From Asaia bogorensis (GTDB taxonomy: Bacteria > Pseudomonadota > Alphaproteobacteria > Acetobacterales > Acetobacteraceae), in assembly GCA_945868845.1 (NCBI GenBank), contig CAMBMS010000015.1, positions 1-63,638 on the forward strand: a DNA stretch of 63,638 nucleotides. The letters run 5' to 3'. Below, one piece after another: positions 47,774 through 55,832 of this stretch. The position numbers were made by a program, and so were the translations under genes. The notes below the pieces were generated by a model. It worked only from the letters and a program-made list of their open reading frames with translations. It made no database searches and had not been told where the DNA came from. Every line of letters starts with the position of its first letter. Position 1 is the first letter of the stretch.

Positions 47774-48912
47774 CGCGGCGTCTTGTAAAGAACTTCACCC
47801 TGAAACAGCCGCCGCGCCGTGCGATATACGGTCGCCGACGGTGCCTCGATACCAGCGGCGCCGACACGCACATCGGCGGCCACCAGCACCACGCCGGAGG
47901 GATGGCCGATCCGCACATCTCCCTCCCCACCAGAAAATGCATGTGGAATGCTGCCAGGTACCCGGCACGCCACCGCCAGGCATAGCGCCCCAGTCAATGG
48001 CACCGCGCGATGCGGCTGCCCCACGGAAATCATGCGCACGAGAATATCGCTCTCCGCCGCCGCCATCACACGGCCGGAAAGCGTTTTCTGTTCAATTGGC
48101 GCCGCCACCATCGCCACCTTCGGCGCGCTGCGGATTTTCGCCGCCGCGTCGAGGTCGGGCGCAATCCCCATCGCTACCGAAGCGGCACAGCGGATCGCCT
48201 CCAGTCTCTCCATCAGCGCCGTGTCACGCTCTATCGTATCTGGCTGTTCGGTGCACGCCCACCCCAGATCCTCCGCACGCACGAACACGCACGGCGCGGT
48301 CGCGTCTATCATCGAAGCATCGATCACGCCAACACCCGCCACATCCAATTTCTGCGTTGCCACCCCAGCTGGCAACAGCTTTCCGGTGCGCGCGCCCGCA
48401 GGAGAAAGAAAATCCAGCCGGATTGGTGCGCCGCTTCCGGCCACACCATCCAGTATTAGGTCACCCTCCACGGCGGCATATTCACCATCCATGCAAAAGC
48501 GGGAAACGATTATTTTCTGCGTGTTGGTGTTATGGATACGAACAACCGCATGAGCCCCATTGGGACGCGGTACAAAACCTTCCTCTACGGCGAACGGTCC
48601 GATGGCGGAGGACATGTTACCGCAGTTTGACGCAAAATCGACCAACTCGCTGTCCACCGAGACCTGCGCAAATGTGTAGTCCACATCCGCATCGGCCCGG
48701 CTTGACGGACCGATGATGCAGATTTTGGACAGCGACGAAATGCCGCCACCCATGCCATCCAATTGCCGCATGTTGGGATCGGGTGAACCCATGATCCGGC
48801 TGAAGATCGTCGGCCATCCGGTTTCATCATCCGGCAGGTCGGCGCGGCGGACCATGATCGCCTTGGACGTGCCACCGCGCATGAACACGGCGGGCAATCG
48901 CGATTGGGGCAT
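47770..48912 (-). CDS. PrpF-family isomerase (4-oxalomesaconate tautomerase/aconitate isomerase-like)
   Basis: The 380-residue protein has the PrpF hallmarks AVFMRGGTSKAIMVRRADLP near the N-terminus, DGMGGGISSLSKICIIGPS in the middle and ASNCGNMSSAIGPFAVEEG with the catalytic Cys of the diaminopimelate-epimerase-like fold. Family members move a double bond in 2-methylaconitate, 4-oxalomesaconate (GalD) or aconitate. ATG 48912 (MPQSRLP) is favoured over the longer 48981. A MmgE/PrpD stub follows downstream. It is divergent from the DadA-like gene. Confidence 0.85.
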   Translation of the reverse strand: MPQSRLPAVFMRGGTSKAIMVRRADLPDDETGWPTIFSRIMGSPDPNMRQLDGMGGGISSLSKICIIGPSSRADADVDYTFAQVSVDSELVDFASNCGNMSSAIGPFAVEEGFVPRPNGAHAVVRIHNTNTQKIIVSRFCMDGEYAAVEGDLILDGVAGSGAPIRLDFLSPAGARTGKLLPAGVATQKLDVAGVGVIDASMIDATAPCVFVRAEDLGWACTEQPDTIERDTALMERLEAIRCAASVAMGIAPDLDAAAKIRSAPKVAMVAAPIEQKTLSGRVMAAAESDILVRMISVGQPHRAVPLTGALCLAVACRVPGSIPHAFSGGEGDVRIGHPSGVVLVAADVRVGAAGIEAPSATVYRTARRLFQGEVLYKTPR

Positions 48913-49058
48913 GGGTCCCTCTGCTTCCTTGGCGCTGCGTTTCGTCGTTCTTTCGATACGCCACGCCGCCAGCCCGGGCAAGACTGACCCACGCCTCGCG
49001 ATTGCCCCGAGCTCCTGGCACGGACTACGCTGCGCACAACGATGGGGGTGGGAAGGCC

Positions 49059-50321
49059 ATGCATGTGGTGGTGATCGGGGCGGGGATCGTGGGCATGGCC
49101 AGCGTGTTGGAATTGCAACGTGACGGCCACGCGGTGACGATCCTGGAGCCCGGCGATCCGGGTGGCGAGCAGGCTGCTAGCTACGGCAACGGATCACTTC
49201 TGAACCCGAGTTCCGTCATCCCGGTCTCCGCGCCTGGAATTTGGAAGAAGGTACCTGGCTATTTGTGGGATCCGCTCGGTCCATTGGCTATTCGCTGGCG
49301 TTATTTGCCGCGATTGCTACCCTGGCTGTGCCGTTTCATTGTCGCGGGATCGAGTGTGGCAAAAATTGAGCGCACAGCTCGCGTCCTGGCACCCCTGTTG
49401 GCGGCGTCCCCGGCCCTGCATCGCGCGCTGGCCGAGGAAGCCGGTGTGGCCGATTTGATCCAGCGCAACGGCGTGCTGTTCCCCTTTCTCTCTCGCGCCG
49501 ACTATGAGGCGGAGGCGGTGAGCTGGCGCATCCGGGCCGATAACGGCACCAAATGGATCGAATTGTCGGGGGAGGAATTGCATCAGCGCGAACCCTCTCT
49601 CGACCGGCGCTACCGCTTTGCTCTTCTCGTGGAGGAAAACGGCCAATGCACCGATCCTGGCGCCTATGTCGCGGCCCTGGCGCGGCAGGCACAGGCACAG
49701 GGCGCGGTCCTGCGCCGCGCCCGCGCTCTAGGTTTTCGTATCGAAGGCGGCCGCCTATGTGCCGTGCGCACCGAGGGTGAAGAAATCCAAGCCGATCGCG
49801 CGGTTATTGCCGCCGGCGCGCATTCGCGGCATCTGGCCGCTGAGGCCGGCGATCGCGTGCCGCTGGAAACCGAGCGTGGCTATCACGTGATGATCGAAAA
49901 CCCCGGCACAGGCCCGCGCATTCCGATGATGCCGAGCGATGGCAAGATGTCCAACGTTATGACCGCGCGGGGCCTGCGTATTGCGGGGCAGGTGGAACTG
50001 GCGGGGTTGGCGGCGGCGCCAAACTGGCAACGCGCAGAGATTCTTTACCAATTTGCCCGCAAGACCTGGCCGGACTTGCCGAAGGATATTCCGCCGGAGC
50101 GGATAAAGTTTTGGATGGGCCATCGCCCGTCAATGCCGGATTCCCTACCCTGTATTGGCTTGGCGTCCGGCTGCGCCGATGTCGTGCACGCTTTTGGCCA
50201 CGGCCATGTCGGGCTGACGGCAGGGCCGATGACGGGCAAGCTGGTGGCGGCCCTGATCGCCGAACGGACGGCGGGCATCGATTTGGCGCCATTCTCGGCA
50301 CGCCGGTTTGCACCTAATTAG
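49059..50321 (+). CDS. FAD-dependent D-amino acid dehydrogenase-like oxidoreductase
   Basis: The 420-residue DadA-family enzyme starts MHVVVIGAGIVGMASVLELQ with a GxGxxG FAD motif and ends in MGHRPSMPDSLPCIGL and AFGHGHVGLTAGPMTGKLVA, typical of D-amino-acid dehydrogenases that oxidise D-amino acids or N-methyl amino acids and feed electrons to the membrane. ATG 49059 is chosen because the motif follows at once; the frame extends upstream without homology. It precedes the RraA-like gene by about 30 bp and may be co-transcribed with it. Confidence 0.87.
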   Translation: MHVVVIGAGIVGMASVLELQRDGHAVTILEPGDPGGEQAASYGNGSLLNPSSVIPVSAPGIWKKVPGYLWDPLGPLAIRWRYLPRLLPWLCRFIVAGSSVAKIERTARVLAPLLAASPALHRALAEEAGVADLIQRNGVLFPFLSRADYEAEAVSWRIRADNGTKWIELSGEELHQREPSLDRRYRFALLVEENGQCTDPGAYVAALARQAQAQGAVLRRARALGFRIEGGRLCAVRTEGEEIQADRAVIAAGAHSRHLAAEAGDRVPLETERGYHVMIENPGTGPRIPMMPSDGKMSNVMTARGLRIAGQVELAGLAAAPNWQRAEILYQFARKTWPDLPKDIPPERIKFWMGHRPSMPDSLPCIGLASGCADVVHAFGHGHVGLTAGPMTGKLVAALIAERTAGIDLAPFSARRFAPN

Positions 50322-50351
50322 GTCCGGTCATTTTTATATTGGAGCACGACC

Positions 50352-51047
50352 ATGACTGAACGGCCATTTACCCAGGTGGGTCTGAATGTCCTCCCGCAAT
50401 AGGATACGCCGATCATCGATAATGGTTTAGAAGTCATGATACCGGAACGTCGCGCCATCGGCTTCACTGTGGAACCGATGATCTGCATCGACCCGAAGGT
50501 GAAGCCGATCATCGGCTTGGTCCGTGTCGGCATGATCCGATCCAAGGAACCGCTGTGCGGCAAGGCTGCCGACCGCATGGGTTGGTATGAGTATGGCGCT
50601 GTTGACGATTTTCCGACTACCGCGTGCATCCAGGACAGCGACCATCATCTCGGCTGTGGCGCCTCCTTAGGCGAGGTGCAATCGACCGTGCGCAAGGCGT
50701 TCGGTTCTATCGGCTGTGTTACCAACGGGTCATTCTGCAACCTCGATATTTGGGCACCCGGCTACCAGATGATCGGCGGGGGCGTGGAGCCAAGCCATGC
50801 GCATGTACAAATGGTGGAGTTCGGCAAACAGGCCAACATCTTCGGCATGCAGGTGGACCACGATGAGATGGTACACGTCGATTTTCATGGCGCGGTGGTG
50901 ATTCCAAGGGAGGCTGTGAAGAAACTACCCGCAGCGATCGACCTGTTGACGCGGCGGGAAAAAGTCATTCTTGATATTTGGTGGGACCCTGAATTCAGCC
51001 GCGGCAGATTGCACGACGCGATCAGGCGCTCTGGCGAAATTCATTGA
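50352..51047 (+). CDS. RraA-family aldolase-like protein with interrupted N-terminus
   Basis: The main frame resembles 4-hydroxy-4-methyl-2-oxoglutarate aldolases: FCNLDIWAPGYQMIGGGVEP, AHVQMVEFGKQANIFGMQVDHDEMVHVDFHGAVVIP, with the C-terminal LPAAIDLLTRREKVILDI. The natural start is probably ATG 50352 (MTERPFTQVGLN), but that frame has a TAG at 50400-50402; translation could restart at ATG 50436, losing 28 residues. In the RraA fold the active-site G-x-x-x-R/D pieces are in the middle, which is intact. RraA-like proteins in catabolic clusters cleave 2-oxo-4-hydroxy acids to pyruvate or oxaloacetate. Whether it works is uncertain. Confidence 0.65.
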
Positions 51048-51057
51048 CGCGGATCTG

Positions 51058-51993
51058 ATGCTGCTGGTGAAATCAGGCGGCGCGACCGCGTTCCCGGAAT
51101 GGGAGCGTTGCTTCGCCGAATTTGTGCCGGCGCTGGAGGTGCGCGCCTGGGACGATCCGCTGGTGGACCCCGAGGAGGTTCGCTACGTACTATGCTGGGA
51201 ACCGGCGCCGGGCTGGCTGGTGAGGTTTCCCAATCTGCGGCTGATTATTTCGTCGGGCGCAGGGGTTGATCATATCCTATGCGACCCGTATTTACCGTTG
51301 CATATCCCAATCGTGCGCATGGGTGGCGGCGCGACGGTGGCGCACATGGCGGATTTCGTTCGGCTCGGCTGTTTTGCCTTGCTACGCGATATGCGCCGCA
51401 TCATGACCAACCAGGCAGAACGCCATTGGGAGGAATTTGGCGTGCCGCGTTCATCGGCGGAAACGCGGGTGGGGGTGATGGGCCTCGGTATGCTGGGTGG
51501 GCCGGCGGCGGCGGCGCTGCGCGATTGCGGCTTTATCACCGCAGGCTGGTCGCGCCGGCGTCGCACTATTCCTGGAGTGCGCTGCTTTGAGGGCAATGCC
51601 GAACTTGCGGCCTTTCTTTCGCGCACCGATATCCTGGTAAATTTGCTGCCACGGACCAGTGGAACACACGCTATCATTGATGCCGATACGCTGGCCCTAC
51701 TGCCGCCCGGCGCCGCGGTGCTGAATGTCGGACGGGGGGCGCACCTGGTGCTTGACGATTTACTTCTCGCTCTTGCCGCCGGCCATATCAGCGGTGCGTT
51801 TCTGGATGTATTCGATCCAGAACCATTGCCGGCCGATCATCCGGTGTGGGGGCATCCGCGGATCATTGTGTCCACCCATGTCGCCGCCATTCCGTCACGT
51901 CGGGATCGTGCGCGTTTCGTTGCCGAGGCAATCACGGTATTTGAACGCGGGGAGACGCCGGAGAATCTTTACGATTCGGTGCGGGGCTATTGA
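51058..51993 (+). CDS. D-2-hydroxyacid dehydrogenase (glyoxylate/hydroxypyruvate reductase A-like)
   Basis: The 311-residue enzyme has a Rossmann motif GLGMLG at residues 142-147, the catalytic arginine in NVGRGAHL (about 225), and the Glu/His relay in DVFDPEPLPADHPVW and STHVAA. This is the GhrA-type layout, reducing glyoxylate, hydroxypyruvate or similar 2-oxo acids with NADPH. ATG 51058 fits the family start; the frame extends upstream into the RraA-like gene. It begins ten bases after that gene's stop, so the two probably share a transcript. Confidence 0.87.
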   Translation: MLLVKSGGATAFPEWERCFAEFVPALEVRAWDDPLVDPEEVRYVLCWEPAPGWLVRFPNLRLIISSGAGVDHILCDPYLPLHIPIVRMGGGATVAHMADFVRLGCFALLRDMRRIMTNQAERHWEEFGVPRSSAETRVGVMGLGMLGGPAAAALRDCGFITAGWSRRRRTIPGVRCFEGNAELAAFLSRTDILVNLLPRTSGTHAIIDADTLALLPPGAAVLNVGRGAHLVLDDLLLALAAGHISGAFLDVFDPEPLPADHPVWGHPRIIVSTHVAAIPSRRDRARFVAEAITVFERGETPENLYDSVRGY

Positions 51994-52053
51994 TGCCAGT
52001 CCGAATGGTGTCGAATATTGACACTAGAAATATCGAATGGTCTAGCGAATGAT

Positions 52054-52332
52054 ATGAATACCAGGCGAAATTTTAACCTCACAAATTTGATTCTGGAAAA
52101 CGCGGTGAGGAATTGCGATCGTTTTGCTATTCGTATATTGGACGATCATGCTTCGTATAATCGGCTACGCAATTCGGCACTGAAAAAACTATTGGACTGA
52201 ATGATCTCCCTGTGGACCCCAAGTCCGTATTTCGTCGTGAACGAAATTCCCAAGAACAACCATGGGAAGATCATTTGGCGCACTGGCGGATGCTTTACAG
52301 GAGATGCTGCTTATCCTATTCGCCGCTCGTGA
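52054..52332 (+). pseudogene. Internally deleted acyl-CoA ligase remnant
   Basis: The first frame, from ATG 52054 to a stop at 52200, gives FNLTNLILENAVRNCDRFAIR, the conserved N-terminus of AMP-dependent ligases. Directly after it, from 52201 to 52332, comes SPYFVVNEIPKNNHGKI, which holds the C-terminal A10 motif (PKNNHGK, the catalytic lysine). The roughly 1.3 kb between them, with all ATP-binding motifs, is missing. A deletion inside an acyl-CoA ligase gene explains the two ends lying together. The rest of the 51994-52412 gap holds nothing recognisable. Confidence 0.65.
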
Positions 52333-52412
52333 TTCGCGATGATCCGTTTGTATGACTTGAGGTTATTGTGGCGGGCCGGTAAGTCTGTAGCGATGTAACG
52401 GAGGGTACGCCC

Positions 52413-53615
52413 ATGTCTGGGCCCAATTCACCAAACCTGATCGCAAATATTGCCGCCCCGCGCCTGATGCTGGTGGGTGGCGGTGCTGTGGTTCAGGTAG
52501 CGGAGGTTCTGAAAAAATTCTTACTGTCGCGTCCTCTGGTGGTGACCGATCCGTTCATGGTTTCCTCGGGGCTGGTGGAACGCTGTTTGGTGCCATTGCG
52601 AGCCGCGGGAATTACGCCTGGCGTGTTCAGTGACACGGTGCCGGAACCGGTTGATACGGTGATCGAAGCGGGTGTCGCGCTGTTGCGCGGGAAAAATTAC
52701 GATTGTCTGATCGGCTTCGGCGGCGGCTCGCCGATCGATACTGCGAAGGCGATGGCGGTGCTGGCCACGGGCGGCGGGCGGATGCGCGATTACAAGGTGC
52801 CAGCGCAGGCCGATCGTGCCGATCTGCCGGTGATCGCCATACCCACAACGGCAGGTACGGGCAGCGAATGCACGCGTTTTACTGTCATCACTGATCATGA
52901 GCGCGATGAGAAAATGCTGATCGCAGGGCTGGGCGCTTTGCCGCTGGCGGCGATTGTCGATTACGAACTGACTTTCAGCGTACCGGCGCGTACTACCGCC
53001 GATACCGGTGTCGATAGTTTTACCCATGCGTTGGAGGCGTTTGTGTCACGCCGGGCCAATCCGTTTTCGGATGCGCTGGCGCTGGCGGCGATGGATCTGA
53101 TCGGCAGGCATCTGCGTACTGCGTATCATGAGCCAAAAAATACTGCGGCGCGCGAGGGTATGATGCTGGGTGCGACGCAGGCCGGGTTGGCATTTTCCAA
53201 CAGCTCTGTCGCGCTAGTGCATGGCATGTCGCGTCCGATCGGGGCGCATTTCCACGTGCCGCACGGCCTGTCCAACGCTATGTTACTGCCGGCGATCACG
53301 CGCTTTTCCGTCGCCGCCGCACCGGAGCGCTATGGCGAGGCTGCGCGGCGGGGTGGTTTCGCGGATGCGCGCGATGATGATGCGATTGCCTGCGCGAAGC
53401 TGGTGGACGGGCTAGTGGCCTTAAACCGCGAATTGAAAGTTCCGACACCGGCGGAATTTGGTATCGATTCGGTCATATGGGAGAACAAGCTGGAACTGAT
53501 GGCGGAACAGGCGCTGGGTTCGGGTAGCCCGAATAACAATCCCCGTGTGCCTGACGCGGCGGAGATCGTTGCGCTTTATCGAGAGGTCTGGCGTGGCGAG
53601 ACGGGGAACGCTTGA
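52413..53615 (+). CDS. Iron-containing alcohol dehydrogenase
   Basis: The 400-residue group III dehydrogenase has GFGGGSPIDTAKA (NAD-binding GGGS, residues about 103-107), IPTTAGTGSECTRFTVI, GVDSFTHALEAFVSRRANPFSD with the first metal ligands, and VHGMSRPIGAHFHVPHGLSNAMLL with the metal-binding histidines (about 263-278). A GGAGGGTA precedes the ATG. Related enzymes act on alcohols, lactaldehyde or maleylacetate. It follows the ligase remnant and is the last intact gene of the catabolic region. Substrate not predicted. Confidence 0.9.
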   Translation: MSGPNSPNLIANIAAPRLMLVGGGAVVQVAEVLKKFLLSRPLVVTDPFMVSSGLVERCLVPLRAAGITPGVFSDTVPEPVDTVIEAGVALLRGKNYDCLIGFGGGSPIDTAKAMAVLATGGGRMRDYKVPAQADRADLPVIAIPTTAGTGSECTRFTVITDHERDEKMLIAGLGALPLAAIVDYELTFSVPARTTADTGVDSFTHALEAFVSRRANPFSDALALAAMDLIGRHLRTAYHEPKNTAAREGMMLGATQAGLAFSNSSVALVHGMSRPIGAHFHVPHGLSNAMLLPAITRFSVAAAPERYGEAARRGGFADARDDDAIACAKLVDGLVALNRELKVPTPAEFGIDSVIWENKLELMAEQALGSGSPNNNPRVPDAAEIVALYREVWRGETGNA

Positions 53616-53629
53616 TTAGGTCGGGTGCC

Positions 53630-53950
53630 TTACGGGCCGGTCGTTGAGGAGATTGGAATATCTGCAGCGCGTACGAGCCCCTGGTCTAGTTTCGGGGAGG
53701 TGAATTGCGTCTCCAGCAAGGCGTGGAGATACGGCAGGTTGGGGGTTATATCGGCTAGGGCAGCGGCTACCCGACTTCGCTTGCGTGCCTAAGGAAATGG
53801 CGCAGGCCGATCAGATCCTTTACTGGTGGCCTTCCGTCAGCTCGAACACAATGTATCTACGGGAAGTATAGCGGCGTCGTGCCGCTCCTCCAGCCGCGCC
53901 AGGGTAGCGGGGGTTAGCCGCACGTCGAGGGAAAAGTTAATCGACTGTAT
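53630..53950 (-). pseudogene. Degenerate remnant, possibly EAL-like domain
   Basis: On the minus strand, frames around 53950-53630 read as SINFSLDVRLTPATLARLEE, an IVFELTEGHQ piece, DLIGLRHFLRHASEVG and then VAAALADITPNLPYLHALLE with SPKLDQGLVRAA. The succession resembles an EAL-type phosphodiesterase domain (SINLS..., ELTE, DD-turn, KLD) broken by several frameshifts and stops. The resemblance is loose. Upstream to about 54240 I can read nothing, so the 53.6-54.26 kb gap otherwise holds no gene. Confidence 0.35.
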
Positions 53951-54260
53951 CGGCGGCGCGACAAGGGGGCCAGAGCGGACCAGTCGGTGAGGGAGCGCGT
54001 GGCCATCGTGTCCGTCATGAGGGCGGCGAGGGGGAATTCTTCGACCTATGGCAGAACATCACCTAGAAACAATGGATCATGGTGCGAGTGCCGTGTCCGC
54101 ACCGGCAATTCCATCCCAATGAGCGAATGCGATTACATTTGCTCATTGGCTGGTGCCGCGTTTCCGGTGCCTCACTGGAGGGGGCGTAGCGTTGGATGCA
54201 GCATAGCACGTTCAAGAGTGTGTTAAGCCATAACGCAATCACCGATTACTGACAATTGTG

Positions 54261-55793
54261 TTAATGCGCCTCATTCTGGCCGATTGTCTTGCCGGCGGCG
54301 AAGCGCACGGCTTCCTCGGCGGCTCGGAACAGAGCGCGGGCTTTCTGGCGGCATTCCTCATATTCGGATTCCGGGATGGAATCGGCGACGATGCCGGCGC
54401 CGGCCTGCACATACATAGTTCCGTCCTTGACAATGGCGGTGCGCAGCCCGATGCAAGTGTCCATCGTGCCATTGGCCGCGAAATAGCCGATGCAGCCAGC
54501 ATAGATGCCGCGCCGGTCGGGTTCTAGCTCCTCGATGATCTCCATGGCGCGAACCTTTGGCGCGCCGGAGAGCGTCCCGGCCGGAAACCCGCCGATTAGC
54601 GCGTCCACGGCGTCGAGATCCTTGAGAATTTCGCCCTGCACATCCGAACTGATATGCATGACGTGGCTGAAGCGCTCGATCGTAAAACTTTCGGTGACCT
54701 TCACGGTTCCGATCTTCGCTACCCGTCCGACATCGTTGCGACCGAGATCGAGCAGCATTAAATGCTCCGCGCGTTCCTTTGGGTCGGCCAGCAGTTCGGC
54801 TTCGAGGGCGATATCTTCGGCCTTGGTGGCGCCGCGCGGGCGGGTGCCGGCCAGCGGGCGGATGGTGACGATGCCATCGCGGAGCCGCACCAAGATCTCT
54901 GGTGAGGAACCCACCACCTGGAAGCCGCCGAAATCGAGGAAGAACAGAAAGGGCGAGGGGTTCGTCCGCCGCAAGGCCCGATACAAGGTAAAGGGTGGTA
55001 GGGCGAAGGGCGTCGAGAAGCGCTGGCTCAGCACGATCTGGAAGGCATCGCCAGCGGCGATATATTCCTTCCCGCGCAGCACCGCGTCGATAAAGCCCTG
55101 TTTAGTGAAATTGGATGTGGGCGCGGCTAAAGGCGGCAAGGTGACCGCTGGCAGCGCATGGCTGCGAGGTTGGTCCAGCGCAGTTTCGGCCTGGGCGAGG
55201 CGGGCTAGCGCGCGGTCATAGGCAGTTTCGGCAGAAATATTGGCGCGCGGATAGCAAGGCGCAATGAGCGAAAGTTCGTCGTTCACGTTGTCGAAGATGG
55301 CGAACAATGTGGGCCGCAGCATCTGTGCATCGGGAATGCCGAGCACATCGGCGTTCTTTTCTGGCAGCCTTTCCATCAGCCGGACCATGTCGTAGCCCAG
55401 ATACCCAACCAGCCCGCCAGCCATCGGCGGCAGGCTGTCGGGCACGTCGAGATGGGTTTCCTCGCGCAGGGCGCGCAGGCTGTCCAATGCCGGACGCGGA
55501 TCGGCAATGAAGGCATGCGGGGCGGACAGCGCGTCACGGTTGATCTCGGCGCGTCCGTTATGGCAGCGCCAGATCATATCGGGGTGCATGCCGATAATGG
55601 AATAGCGTCCGCGCACTGCGCCGCCTTCCACGCTTTCGAGGAGAAAACTGTTCGCGTGGCCAATGGCAAGCTTTAGGTAAGCGGAGACTGGGGTCTCCAG
55701 ATCCGCCACCGCGCGCGACCACACCAACGCCCCGCGGCCGGAATCATAGGCGGCGCGGAACGCGGCGAAGCCGGGGGTGACGGAAACGTTCAT
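54261..55793 (-). CDS. trpE: Anthranilate synthase component I
   Basis: TrpE makes anthranilate from chorismate, using ammonia from its glutaminase partner. The 510-residue protein has the tryptophan-feedback motif LLES at residues 51-54 and the C-terminal chorismate-binding blocks RPLAGTRPRG, LSGAPKVRAMEIIEELEP and QAGAGIVADSIPESEYEE. It starts 39 bp downstream of ppiD on the same strand. The expected trpG and trpDC do not follow; the DNA beyond its stop is a degenerate gap, so TrpG must be elsewhere. Confidence 0.96.
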   Translation of the reverse strand: MNVSVTPGFAAFRAAYDSGRGALVWSRAVADLETPVSAYLKLAIGHANSFLLESVEGGAVRGRYSIIGMHPDMIWRCHNGRAEINRDALSAPHAFIADPRPALDSLRALREETHLDVPDSLPPMAGGLVGYLGYDMVRLMERLPEKNADVLGIPDAQMLRPTLFAIFDNVNDELSLIAPCYPRANISAETAYDRALARLAQAETALDQPRSHALPAVTLPPLAAPTSNFTKQGFIDAVLRGKEYIAAGDAFQIVLSQRFSTPFALPPFTLYRALRRTNPSPFLFFLDFGGFQVVGSSPEILVRLRDGIVTIRPLAGTRPRGATKAEDIALEAELLADPKERAEHLMLLDLGRNDVGRVAKIGTVKVTESFTIERFSHVMHISSDVQGEILKDLDAVDALIGGFPAGTLSGAPKVRAMEIIEELEPDRRGIYAGCIGYFAANGTMDTCIGLRTAIVKDGTMYVQAGAGIVADSIPESEYEECRQKARALFRAAEEAVRFAAGKTIGQNEAH

Positions 55794-55832
55794 TGCATCC
55801 TCATTAAGGCGGATTTCATCGGGCTGGACATA

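Noticed and set aside
47631-48716. 361-codon plus-strand frame opposite prpF
   Set aside because: Pro/Arg/Ser-rich shadow of PrpF with no domain.
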